The notes under the pieces were generated by a model that searched no databases, was not told the DNA's origin, and was given only the letters and a program-made list of their open reading frames with translations. The translations under genes and the position numbers were made by a program. From positions 1-14,223 of the forward strand of contig JAOACU010000041.1 of the NCBI GenBank assembly GCA_026417715.1: a stretch of 14,223 nucleotides of DNA, given 5' to 3'. Every line of letters starts with the position of its first letter. Position 1 is the first letter of the stretch. Shown here in pieces: positions 4,987-11,710 of this stretch. The DNA comes from Anaerolineae bacterium. Its GTDB lineage: Bacteria; Chloroflexota; Anaerolineae; UBA4142.

Positions 4987-7278
4987 ATGATAAGCAAATC
5001 GGATCATGAATTGATTGCCGAAATGCGCGAAGGGGATCGCAACGCGCTGGGAGAATTGTTCGATCGCTATGCACCCGCGCTGTATGAATTCATCTATCGC
5101 ATCATTGGTGATCGCGATCAAGCCGCGCGCTTGTTGGAAGAAGTTTTTACGCGCGTCCCTGCCAGTGTTTCCACCTTGATCGAGCATTTGCCGGTGCGTG
5201 GTTGGTTGTATGGCATTGCGCGCGAAATCGCGTTGGGGTTTTTGCGTCAAAAAGGGTGGTTGGATGCTTTGCCCCCTTCGACCGAACCGACGGTGTCGGG
5301 ATTGGCTGGCGATATTTGGCGCGCCGCGCGCGCGATTCCCGCGTTCCATCGCGCTGTGTTAATCGTCGAAGAGTTACACGGCTTGTCACCCACCGAAAAA
5401 GCGCACGCGCTCGGCATCGCGCGCACCGATTTTCCGCGCTTGTTGGAAGAAGCGCGGCGTTTGTTCAATACGCAGTTCGATATTCAGGCGCGTCAACAGG
5501 GTCGCCCGTTGAGTGGGCAGATTGATCCCGAACGGATTTGGGGAATGCGTCGTCGCATCGGGAACACGGGCTCGCTCTTTGGCTTTTTGCCGGCGTTCGT
5601 ATTGCCGGAATCGCTTGCCGCGACTGTACGTTCACGCGTCCTCGCCAACGCGCGGCTGGTGGCGGCAGCACCATCTCAACCACCCAGCGTCACGGTAGAA
5701 AGTGAACCCGGCGCGGAAGTGGCTGTGCCTGTGCCTGAAACCGCATCGCTCTTCGATGGATGCGCTTGGCACTGGATTGGTGCCGCGCTCATCGTCGCGT
5801 TGATCATCATCGGCGCGGCAGTGGGCATCGGCTATTGGATCACGCGCGATGCGACAGCACCCACGATCTCGCAAATCGAACCGCCACACGAATCCGTGCT
5901 CCCCTACAATCCTATCGCTGGCACCAATCTGACGCGCGTGAACATCAAAGCCACGTATCGCGATGAGCGCGCGGTGGATGTCCGAACGATTCGGCTTGTG
6001 GTAGATGGGCGCGAGGTTACCCAGCAAGCGACCATCGGCGAAAATACGCTGACCTTCATTGCCGATTTCGAGCCGGGCAAACACGTTGTTCTCCTCGAGG
6101 TGCGCGATAGCGCGGGCAACAAAGCCTCGCGCGCGTGGCAATTCACGATTAGCCCAGCACCCGAACCAACGCCGTTAGCGACGTTTACGCCGACGCGTCC
6201 ACTAACACCAACGCTCCCTCCCACATTGACGCCCACGCTCTTGCCATCGCCAACCCTAATGCCCACTGTCATTGCACCGCCCACGATTGTGATGTTCACG
6301 GCTACGCCCTCTACCATTGTGCGCGGGATGCCATCCTTGTTGCAATGGAACGTCACGAACGCGGATCAAGTGTTCTTGAACCAAGAGCGCGTGGATGCAG
6401 TCGGTTCGCGTCTTGTCTCGCCTACATCCACCACGACGTACTATTTGATTGCAAGCAATTTGGGTGGCACAACTACAATGTCCGTCACCGTGACGATTCC
6501 CGATTTGCCGGACTTGACCGTGACCGATATTTCACTCTTGCCCACCAACCAAATCGTTTACACGGTTCGTAACATTGGCAGTGGCGATGTAACGCGTCCC
6601 TTCCTGATTCAAGTGATGGTCGGTTCGACCGTTGTGCAGTCCGAACGTCCGGTCGCTTCGTTGCCTGCGCAACAAGAAGCGCGCCTCGTAGTGCCGAATT
6701 ATACGATGGTTGGCACACAATCGGTGAGTGTGAGTGTGAATATGTTGCAAGAGGTGCAAGAGTCCAACTACAATAACAACGTTTTGGTTCGCACGCTGAT
6801 TGGCGCGACACCGACGCCAACTCCCACGAACACGCCAACGGTGACGCCAACGTTCACACCTACACCGACCAACACGGCGACGCCTACCAACACACCAACA
6901 CCAACGATTACGGCAACGCCCACCAACACGAGCACGCCCACCGTGACGCCCACCGCCACGCCTTCGCCAGGCATCGTGACCAGCGCCATCCTCAACATTT
7001 CGCCGATCATCTACACAGGCGCGTGTCCCGCCACCTTCTACTTTACCGGCACGATCACGATGAACGGACCAGGCACCGTCGTCTATCGTTGGGAACGTAG
7101 TGATGGTACTGCCAAGCCCTCGCAAACCCTCACGTTTGCGACGGCGGGTTCGCAAATCATCACCGATTCGTGGAGCGGTATCACTACCACCTTGCGTAGT
7201 GGATGGCAACGCATTCACGTAGGTTCGCCGAACGAAGTTTACTCGAACCAAGCCACCTTCACCAATAACTGCCACTAG
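4987..7278 (+). CDS. Membrane-anchored ECF sigma-like protein with extracytoplasmic Ig/CARDB-like domains, 763 aa
   Basis: Residues 4-87 match sigma-70 region 2 ('DHELIAEMREGDRNALGELF', then 'RGWLYGIAREIALGFLRQ'). Residues about 113-165 match region 4 ('FHRAVLIVEELHGLSPTEKA' onward), but the usual 'GTVKSRLxRAR' recognition helix reads 'TDFPRLLEEAR', so promoter binding may be weak or lost. One helix follows at about 263-285. Outside lie an Ig-like domain (about 290-388), a Thr-Pro linker (389-432), an Ig-like 'ATPSTIVRG...SPTSTTTYYLIAS' domain (about 433-504), a CARDB-like domain (about 505-606, 'PDLTVTDI' to 'VQESNYNNNVL'), a second Thr-Pro linker (607-662) and a C-terminal domain with two Cys (residues about 672 and 762). 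GGAGG (4976-4980) fixes the start. Inferred topology is an N-terminal cytoplasmic head and an outer sensor or adhesive part. It could be a tethered regulator released by cleavage, or a former sigma factor kept as a scaffold. Confidence 0.85.
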   Translation: MISKSDHELIAEMREGDRNALGELFDRYAPALYEFIYRIIGDRDQAARLLEEVFTRVPASVSTLIEHLPVRGWLYGIAREIALGFLRQKGWLDALPPSTEPTVSGLAGDIWRAARAIPAFHRAVLIVEELHGLSPTEKAHALGIARTDFPRLLEEARRLFNTQFDIQARQQGRPLSGQIDPERIWGMRRRIGNTGSLFGFLPAFVLPESLAATVRSRVLANARLVAAAPSQPPSVTVESEPGAEVAVPVPETASLFDGCAWHWIGAALIVALIIIGAAVGIGYWITRDATAPTISQIEPPHESVLPYNPIAGTNLTRVNIKATYRDERAVDVRTIRLVVDGREVTQQATIGENTLTFIADFEPGKHVVLLEVRDSAGNKASRAWQFTISPAPEPTPLATFTPTRPLTPTLPPTLTPTLLPSPTLMPTVIAPPTIVMFTATPSTIVRGMPSLLQWNVTNADQVFLNQERVDAVGSRLVSPTSTTTYYLIASNLGGTTTMSVTVTIPDLPDLTVTDISLLPTNQIVYTVRNIGSGDVTRPFLIQVMVGSTVVQSERPVASLPAQQEARLVVPNYTMVGTQSVSVSVNMLQEVQESNYNNNVLVRTLIGATPTPTPTNTPTVTPTFTPTPTNTATPTNTPTPTITATPTNTSTPTVTPTATPSPGIVTSAILNISPIIYTGACPATFYFTGTITMNGPGTVVYRWERSDGTAKPSQTLTFATAGSQIITDSWSGITTTLRSGWQRIHVGSPNEVYSNQATFTNNCH
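6805..6972 (+). repeat. Thr/Pro-rich low-complexity coding repeat
   Basis: Within the 763-aa protein, about 56 codons alternate Thr, Pro, Asn, Ala and Ser ('TPTPTNTPTVTPTFTPTPTN' style), forming a degenerate 6-12 bp repeat of ACG/ACC/ACA and CCN codons. Such linkers space extracytoplasmic domains and are possible O-glycosylation zones. Codons vary between units, so it is an old, selected linker rather than a recent expansion. It is not a CRISPR array. Confidence 0.8.
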
Positions 7279-7320
7279 AAACACAGACCCGAAGGGACAA
7301 ATCCCTTCGGGTCTGTGTTT
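7279..7320. terminator. Shared 19-bp-stem terminator between convergent genes
   Basis: AAACACAGACCCGAAGGGA (7279-7297), loop CAAA and its perfect complement (7302-7320) form a 19-bp stem ending in TTTT on the + strand. It starts on the first base after the sigma-fusion stop. Its last base is the first base of the PHP gene's stop triplet (7320-7322, read on the - strand). The + side has the better T-run; the - side reads TGTGTTTCT, a weaker terminator. Confidence 0.9.
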
Positions 7321-8156
7321 TAGAACGCCATCGCCCGCGCGCGCAACTGTTCCACCACTTGGATCGGCACCTCCACATCACCCAAATCGTTGAGGTATGC
7401 CATCTGGTTCAAGCCGTGAAAATCGCTACCACCTGTGACGATCAAATCGTATCGTTTGGCGAGCCGCACCAGTTCCGCGCGCGTTGCTTCATCGTACATT
7501 CCGTACAATGCCTCTAAACCGACCAATCCCACTTTGACCAGCGGTTCAACATAGTGCGTCACCTCGCGCGGATGTGCCAGCACGGGCACGCCGCCCGCGC
7601 GCAAGATGAGTGTGACCGCGTCTTCAGGCGTCAGACGAAAGCGTTCCACATACGCGGGTCCGTTGCGCCCGATGAACCGCTCGAACGCCTCGGGCACACT
7701 TGCCACGTGTCCGGCTTCGACGAGTGCTTGCGCGACGTGCGGACGTCCAATCGAAGCATCGCCAGCGATTTGCTTGACGCGCTCGAATGAAATCGGCGCG
7801 CCAAGTGCGGTGAGTTTCTTGACCATTTTCTCAGCGCGCCCATAGCGTCCCTCGCGAAAACGCGCAAGCATCGTTTGAAAATGTGTGTCGTGCCAATTGA
7901 TGAAATAGCCGAGGATGTGCACTTCGTTCTGCGGTACATCGCACGAAAGTTCCACCCCCGGCACAAGTTCGATACCGATGGCGCGCGCGGTGGCGATGGC
8001 TACATCCAAGCCATCCACCGAGTCGTGATCGGTCAAGGCGAGCGCGCCTAGTCCGCGTTCGTGCGCATAACGCACCAACGCGTCTGGCGTCATCTCCCCA
8101 TCCGACGCGGTCGAGTGCGCGTGCAAATCCGCGCGCACGGAAAAGAGATTGTGCAT
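7320..8156 (-). CDS. PHP-domain phosphoesterase (YciV/TrpH-like, RNase AM family), 278 aa
   Basis: The full set of PHP metal-binding motifs is present: 'DLHAHSTASDG' near the N-terminus, 'ALTDHDSVDG', 'PGVELSC', 'GRPHVAQAL', 'VPVLAHP' and 'TGGSDFHG' near the C-terminus. This pattern and length fit the YciV/TrpH group, which includes 3',5'-nucleoside bisphosphate phosphatase and 5'-3' exonuclease (RNase AM) activities on pAp and short RNA. That would sit well with the nearby RNase Y gene, though nothing shows direct cooperation. I chose ATG 8154-8156. The longer frame to 8309 would translate through an intergenic palindromic repeat and adds 51 unrelated residues. No good Shine-Dalgarno is visible before 8156, so the exact start is uncertain. 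The gene is convergent with the sigma-fusion gene and shares its terminator. Confidence 0.85.
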   Translation of the reverse strand: MHNLFSVRADLHAHSTASDGEMTPDALVRYAHERGLGALALTDHDSVDGLDVAIATARAIGIELVPGVELSCDVPQNEVHILGYFINWHDTHFQTMLARFREGRYGRAEKMVKKLTALGAPISFERVKQIAGDASIGRPHVAQALVEAGHVASVPEAFERFIGRNGPAYVERFRLTPEDAVTLILRAGGVPVLAHPREVTHYVEPLVKVGLVGLEALYGMYDEATRAELVRLAKRYDLIVTGGSDFHGLNQMAYLNDLGDVEVPIQVVEQLRARAMAF

Positions 8157-8206
8157 ATGCTTGTAGGATTGGAGACGAATCTTGCAACGGTGATTACTCG
8201 AGTCTG

Positions 8207-8263
8207 CCACAGAGGACACAGGGAACACAGAGAAGAAATTTCTTTGTGACCTCTGCGCTGTGG
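8207..8263. repeat. Imperfect palindromic repeat (CCACAGAGGACACAG...CTGTGG)
   Basis: A 57-bp imperfect palindrome has outer ends CCACAG/CTGTGG, centre AGAAATTTCT and purine-rich arms of the 'CACAGAGGACACAGNGAACACAGAGAA' type. That string is, from general familiarity, a common interspersed repeat in environmental bacterial genomes. It lies upstream of the PHP gene on the - strand. Confidence 0.6.
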
Positions 8264-8402
8264 GGCTAGAATCTCGTAGGGCTGAGCAAGTTAGCCACAA
8301 CGTCTCCAACTCGGTTATTCACTTGTCACACAGAATTTTTTTGGCATCTGCGTAAGGCGAGTTATTCACTCACGTTACGCAGTAGAAAATTGAACGTGAA
8401 AC

Positions 8403-8429
8403 GTAGGACAAGTTTTAGACTTGTCCTAC
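8403..8429. repeat. Hairpin repeat GTAGGACAAGT/ACTTGTCCTAC after spoVS
   Basis: A perfect 11-bp inverted repeat with loop TTTAG lies 17 bases past the spoVS stop. The - strand continues GTTTCACGTTCAATTTTC, a poor T-run, so it is at best a weak terminator. 'GTAGGACAAGT' hairpins look like another interspersed repeat class. Confidence 0.55.
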
Positions 8430-8445
8430 AACTGCGTAGCGTCAG

Positions 8446-8763
8446 TTATTCTGTTTTCGTGGACGCGGGCTTGGGTGCTTCGGGCTTGGGTGTGAATGTG
8501 CCGCGCACCTCAACCAAGAATTTGACCGCCGTGCGCTCTTCGCCGCTAACGTCCACTTCGACAAACGTCGGCACGCAAGCGATATCCAAGCCATCGCGTT
8601 CCAGATACCCGCGCGCAATGGCAATCGCTTTGATCGCTTGATTGACTGCGCCAGCACCGATGGCTTGCACCTCCGCGTGCTTTTGCTCGCGGATGACTCC
8701 TGCGATCGCGCCAGCCACAGCCGTCGAACGAGACTTGGCGGAAACTTTGATCGTGTCTGCCAT
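8446..8763 (-). CDS. spoVS: Stage V sporulation protein S family (SpoVS), 105 aa
   Basis: Nearly the whole protein follows the SpoVS (Alba-like) family: 'IKVSAKSRSTAVAGAIAGVI', 'AEVQAIGAGAVNQAIKAIAIARGYL', 'IACVPTFVEVDVSGEERTAVKF'. The usual 86-residue core is followed by a Pro/Lys/Thr tail of about 16 residues. SpoVS was named in Bacillus for a role in septation and coat assembly, but it also occurs in non-sporulating phyla such as Deinococcota and Chloroflexota. The Alba-like fold suggests nucleic-acid binding. The ATG at 8761-8763 has a strong AGGAGG Shine-Dalgarno 5 bases upstream, so longer starts up to 8886 are rejected. It follows rny after 186 bases, echoing rny-ymdB-spoVS in B. subtilis. 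Confidence 0.93.
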   Translation of the reverse strand: MADTIKVSAKSRSTAVAGAIAGVIREQKHAEVQAIGAGAVNQAIKAIAIARGYLERDGLDIACVPTFVEVDVSGEERTAVKFLVEVRGTFTPKPEAPKPASTKTE

Positions 8764-8913
8764 GGATCCCTCCTGTGAAGATGCTTTGCCACGCAAGAAG
8801 GTTAGACTCGCGCATGCTCGCATCGTTGGCGTACGGAGATGCCACGCAACGCGCACTCCATACGCAATCGTGTCGTGTTGGTTCAACGAATTGAAACAGA
8901 GTTGGATGATGTC

Positions 8914-8946
8914 AAAGAAAAGTCACTCAGGGATCGCAACCGAGTG
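8914..8946 (-). terminator. Weak hairpin after rny
   Basis: On the - strand, CACTCGG pairs with CTGAGTG (7 bp with one GU, 9-base loop) and is followed by ACTTTTCTTT. It begins just past the rny stop codon (8950-8952). It could partly separate rny from spoVS. Confidence 0.4.
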
Positions 8947-8949
8947 CGT

Positions 8950-10479
8950 TTATCTTGCAAGGTCTACGGCACGCATTTCGCGAATGACGGTCACTTTGAT
9001 TTGACCAGGATATTCGAGATTATCTTCCACCTTGCGCGCGATCTGCTTACTCAAGTTGATGGCGCCCAAATCGTCAATCTCTTCGGGTTTGACGATGATG
9101 CGAATTTCGCGTCCGGCTTGGATTGCATACGATTGCTGCACACCGGGGAAGGCGTTTGCCATTTCCTCCAGTGCTTCCACGCGCTTCAAGTACTGCTCGA
9201 GCGATTCGCGTCGCGCGCCGGGGCGTGCGCCACTGATGGCATCGGCGGCGATAACAAGCGCGGCTTCGAGCGATTGCGACTCATCTTCACCGTGATGCGC
9301 GGCGATGATGTTGCACACGGCTTCGGGCACACCGTACTTGCGCGCAATGTCCGCGCCCGCGAGGGCGTGCGCACCACCGTGTTCGTGCGAGACGGCTTTG
9401 CCAATGTCGTGCAACAACGCTCCCATCTTGGCAACCGTCACATTCGCTTTCAATTCCGCCGCCATCATCCCTGCCAGATGCGCCGTCTCGATCGAGTGCA
9501 TCAACACATTCTGCCCGTACGAGGTACGGTATTTCAACTGTCCCAGCAGTTTGATGATTTCGGGATGCAAGCCGGTGATACCCACTTCCAGCGCGGCTTG
9601 TTCGCCCGCCGCGATGATTTGCGCGTTGACCTCTTCTTCCGCTTTTTCAACGATTTTCTCAATGCGCCCTGGATGGATGCGCCCATCGTTGATCAGTTTG
9701 CTCAAAGCCAGACGCGCCACCTCACGCCGCACCGGGTTGTGACTAGATAATATCACGGCTTCGGGTGTATCGTCAACCACCAGATCAACGCCGGTGGCAA
9801 CCTCAATCGCACGGATGTTCCGTCCCTGCCGCCCGATGATGCGCCCCTTCATTTCATCGTTGGGCAACGGCACAAGCGATACGGTGGTCTCCGCTACCTG
9901 ATCGGAGGCGATGCGTTCGATCGCCGTAGTGATGATTTCGCGCGCGCGCTGTTCGCCTTCCTCGCGCGCTTGCTGTTCGATCTCGCGGATGAGACGTGCG
10001 GCATCTTGCCGCGCCTCTTTTTCGACTTGCTGCAGCAACAGGGCTTTGGCTTCGTCCAACGTCAAGTTCGAGATGCGTTGCAACTCTTGCAACTGTTTGG
10101 CTTCCAGTTGTTGAATGTTTTCGCGCATCCGCTCGATCTCTTTTTCTTTGCGCTCCAACCGCTTTTCGCGTTGCTCGAACGATTCCACGCGTCGGTCGAA
10201 CGCTTCACGACGATGGCGCAAGCGTTCGTCCTCGCGTTGCAAATCCTGTCGCTTTTTCTTGAGTTCGTTATCTACTTCTTCACGATACTTGAGGGCTTCT
10301 TCTTGCGCCTTGAGGACAATGTCTTTGGCGCGCGCTTCGGCTTCCGCCAAAATCTTTTCTGCCTCAGCCATTTGCGCCTTGATTTGCGCGCTGGCAAAAT
10401 TCCGTTGCAACCAGAGTCCAAAGACAAACGCGATACCTGCGGCTATGAAAATTAAAACTATCTCTAGAATCACTCCCAT
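8950..10479 (-). CDS. rny: Ribonuclease Y, 509 aa
   Basis: RNase Y is the membrane-bound endoribonuclease that starts bulk mRNA decay in many bacteria lacking RNase E. The domains appear in the expected order: an N-terminal membrane helix (about residues 3-24), a long charged coiled coil (about 30-195, Glu/Arg/Lys-rich), a KH domain with 'GRIIGRQGRNIRAIE' (about 212-226), and an HD domain with 'GALLHDIGKA' (His357-Asp358) and 'AAHHGE' for metal binding. The C-terminal 'PEEIDDLGAINLSKQIARKV' is also characteristic. The length matches the usual 510-520 residues. ATG 10477-10479 has AGGAGG eight bases upstream. recX ends 93 bases before this start with a palindromic repeat between, so it may share the recA/recX transcript or have its own promoter in that gap. 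Confidence 0.97.
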   Translation of the reverse strand: MGVILEIVLIFIAAGIAFVFGLWLQRNFASAQIKAQMAEAEKILAEAEARAKDIVLKAQEEALKYREEVDNELKKKRQDLQREDERLRHRREAFDRRVESFEQREKRLERKEKEIERMRENIQQLEAKQLQELQRISNLTLDEAKALLLQQVEKEARQDAARLIREIEQQAREEGEQRAREIITTAIERIASDQVAETTVSLVPLPNDEMKGRIIGRQGRNIRAIEVATGVDLVVDDTPEAVILSSHNPVRREVARLALSKLINDGRIHPGRIEKIVEKAEEEVNAQIIAAGEQAALEVGITGLHPEIIKLLGQLKYRTSYGQNVLMHSIETAHLAGMMAAELKANVTVAKMGALLHDIGKAVSHEHGGAHALAGADIARKYGVPEAVCNIIAAHHGEDESQSLEAALVIAADAISGARPGARRESLEQYLKRVEALEEMANAFPGVQQSYAIQAGREIRIIVKPEEIDDLGAINLSKQIARKVEDNLEYPGQIKVTVIREMRAVDLAR

Positions 10480-10529
10480 ATTTCAATCCTCCTTGTTCAC
10501 ATCATAGATGTTTGCGTCAACGAATCTAC

Positions 10530-10570
10530 AACGAATAAACGAATGGGCACGCGTGATTCGTTTATTCGTT
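10530..10570. repeat. CGAAT-rich palindrome between recX and rny
   Basis: AACGAATAAACGAAT (10530-10544) and its perfect complement (10556-10570) form a 15-bp stem around an 11-base loop that itself contains CACGCGTG. More CGAAT units lie on both sides (10520-10524 and, inverted, 10575-10579). No T-run follows on the - strand, so it is better called an interspersed repeat than a terminator. Confidence 0.65.
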
Positions 10571-10572
10571 AC

Positions 10573-11232
10573 CTATTCGTTGAGGTGTGGAATTTCTCCA
10601 CTCTCATCTGCCTGTTGATGACGAGTTTCCCACGCGCGCTTGGCAGCATCTTTGGCGACCGTGTAGTCAAACCCACGCCGCATCAAAAACGCGATCATTT
10701 TTTCCAAAAATTCACGACGCTCTAAATCGCGCCAACGGTACGCGCGCGCCTGCGCGGCACGATGCGCGCTCGCGTGTTCATCCACGTCCCCCATTGCCGT
10801 CGCGATGTCGTTTTCGTCGAGTCCTTTGCGTTTCAATTCCACACGCAGAGCGCGCGCTGCACGCGGACGAAACTGCTCGCGATTCTCCACCCAATAGCGC
10901 GCGAATGCCGTATCGTCAATCAAGCCGACCTCGCGCAAGCGTGCCAGCACTTGATCAATCACATCGGCGGCAAACTTTTTCTTGGCAAGATGTTGACGCA
11001 CCTCGGCGGCACTGCGCGGACGCGGCGCCAAAAAGCGCAACGCCGATTCGCGCGCTGTTTCCAACGCTTCTTCGCGCGCCAGGTTCGTCAAATCGTCCTG
11101 CGAAAGGATTTGCCCCACGCGCAAGCGCGCCGCCACAATCGCAGATACGCCAAGTGCAAATTGCCCATCTACATACACGTTCACGCGATTCGCGCGTTTG
11201 GCTTGTGGTTCCAGAGCCGTAATGGTACCCAT
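10573..11232 (-). CDS. recX: Regulatory protein RecX, 219 aa
   Basis: RecX binds the RecA filament and limits its activity. The protein shows the three-helix RecX repeats: 'ALRFLAPRPRSAAEVRQHLA' (the 'aLxxLxxRxrSexELxxkL' repeat), 'VIDQVLARLREVGLIDDTAFARYWVENR' and 'RRGFDYTVAKDAA' near the end. It lies downstream of recA on the same strand, the usual arrangement. I chose ATG 11230-11232 because the family normally begins with a short basic beta segment such as 'ITALEPQAKRANRVNVYVDG'. An in-frame GTG at 11263-11265 would fall inside a terminator hairpin. No Shine-Dalgarno is visible before 11232, and the terminator's T-run ends only 3 bases upstream of it. The last three codons and the stop lie in the CGAAT repeat region, so the C-terminus may have been altered by the repeat. 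Confidence 0.92.
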   Translation of the reverse strand: MGTITALEPQAKRANRVNVYVDGQFALGVSAIVAARLRVGQILSQDDLTNLAREEALETARESALRFLAPRPRSAAEVRQHLAKKKFAADVIDQVLARLREVGLIDDTAFARYWVENREQFRPRAARALRVELKRKGLDENDIATAMGDVDEHASAHRAAQARAYRWRDLERREFLEKMIAFLMRRGFDYTVAKDAAKRAWETRHQQADESGEIPHLNE

Positions 11233-11235
11233 CGC

Positions 11236-11270
11236 GAAAACAAAATCGCTGTGGCACTTTCCCACAGCGA
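11236..11270 (-). terminator. Rho-independent terminator immediately before recX
   Basis: On the - strand, TCGCTGTGG and CCACAGCGA form a perfect 9-bp stem (11262-11270 with 11246-11254) with a 7-base loop GAAAGTG, followed by TTTTGTTTT. It lies 3 bases before the recX start and over 440 bases after the recA stop. In E. coli a terminator between recA and recX lets only a small fraction of transcripts reach recX (established); the same logic may apply here. Confidence 0.75.
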
Positions 11271-11710
11271 TAGGCGCGACGCGTCACGCGCGTCGTTCGA
11301 GGACGGCACACCGGGGTCATTCGATTTTCTACGCGCGTGCGTTGGGTATGGCTTGCCCACGCGCGCGCATACGTTCACCGAATCAAAGAACTACCAAGTT
11401 GGGGATGAATCGTCTTACGCGCATCCACAAATGAAAAAACAGACTCGTACGATGCCTACCGAACCTTGTGCATCCAGAGAAAAACAGAGACCGTCAACCG
11501 ATTGATAGCCAGGCGGATGCTTGTCCAAACGAATTCACTCCGATTCTTTGTGTTTCCAGAAAAAGAATGCCCCGGCGGTGCACGCGCCAAGTCACCGCGC
11601 ACACAGCCGTCCAAATTCCAATGCTGTGGGAAAGCCGCGTCTCGAACATTTGTGCGAACGCGGCAACAACGACGATGCGCCCGCGATCCGCGAGCGCACC
11701 ATCTCAGGGT
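11271..11710. other. Long recA-recX gap with hairpins, no clear gene
   Basis: This is an unusually long spacer for recA-recX. It contains a strong GC-rich hairpin at about 11332-11368 (GCGCGTGCG...CCCACGCGCGC around TATGGCTTG). Base positions 11623-11634 carry a 12-base segment exactly complementary to part of the recX-proximal terminator. A hydrophobic - strand frame from about 11704 to 11500 ('IVVVAAFAQMFETRLSHSIG' and on) has no proper start or Shine-Dalgarno and is not called as a gene; it could be a decayed remnant. Confidence 0.5.

Larger units (their letters stand above)
8157..8445. other. Repeat-rich gap between spoVS and the PHP gene
   Basis: No convincing gene. It contains the imperfect palindrome at 8207-8263, two nearby copies of GTTATTCACT (8314-8323 and 8361-8370), a nested hairpin CTGCGTAA/TTACGCAG (8348-8355 with 8375-8382) and the hairpin at 8403-8429. 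The - strand promoter for the PHP gene should lie here, but I find no clear -35/-10 pair. Confidence 0.5.

Noticed and set aside
6805..6972. Possible CRISPR or tandem DNA repeat
   Set aside because: Units are short, irregular and in frame, coding a Thr/Pro linker. There are no spacers.
8157..8309. 51-codon N-terminal extension of the PHP gene
   Set aside because: It would translate an intergenic palindromic repeat. The PHP motif normally begins about 10 residues after the start, as with ATG 8154-8156.
8764..8949. Possible tRNA or other RNA gene between rny and spoVS
   Set aside because: No cloverleaf, T-loop motif or CCA end could be found. It looks like a leader or spacer with a weak terminator.
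8839..9750. 303-codon + strand open frame opposite rny
   Set aside because: It lies antisense to a certain RNase Y gene, has no Shine-Dalgarno and no recognisable domain. Long antisense frames are expected in this GC-rich codon usage.
10480..10520. Promoter for rny with -10 TATGAT (- strand)
   Set aside because: TATGAT is present, but no matching -35 is found at 16-18 bases. Not enough to call.
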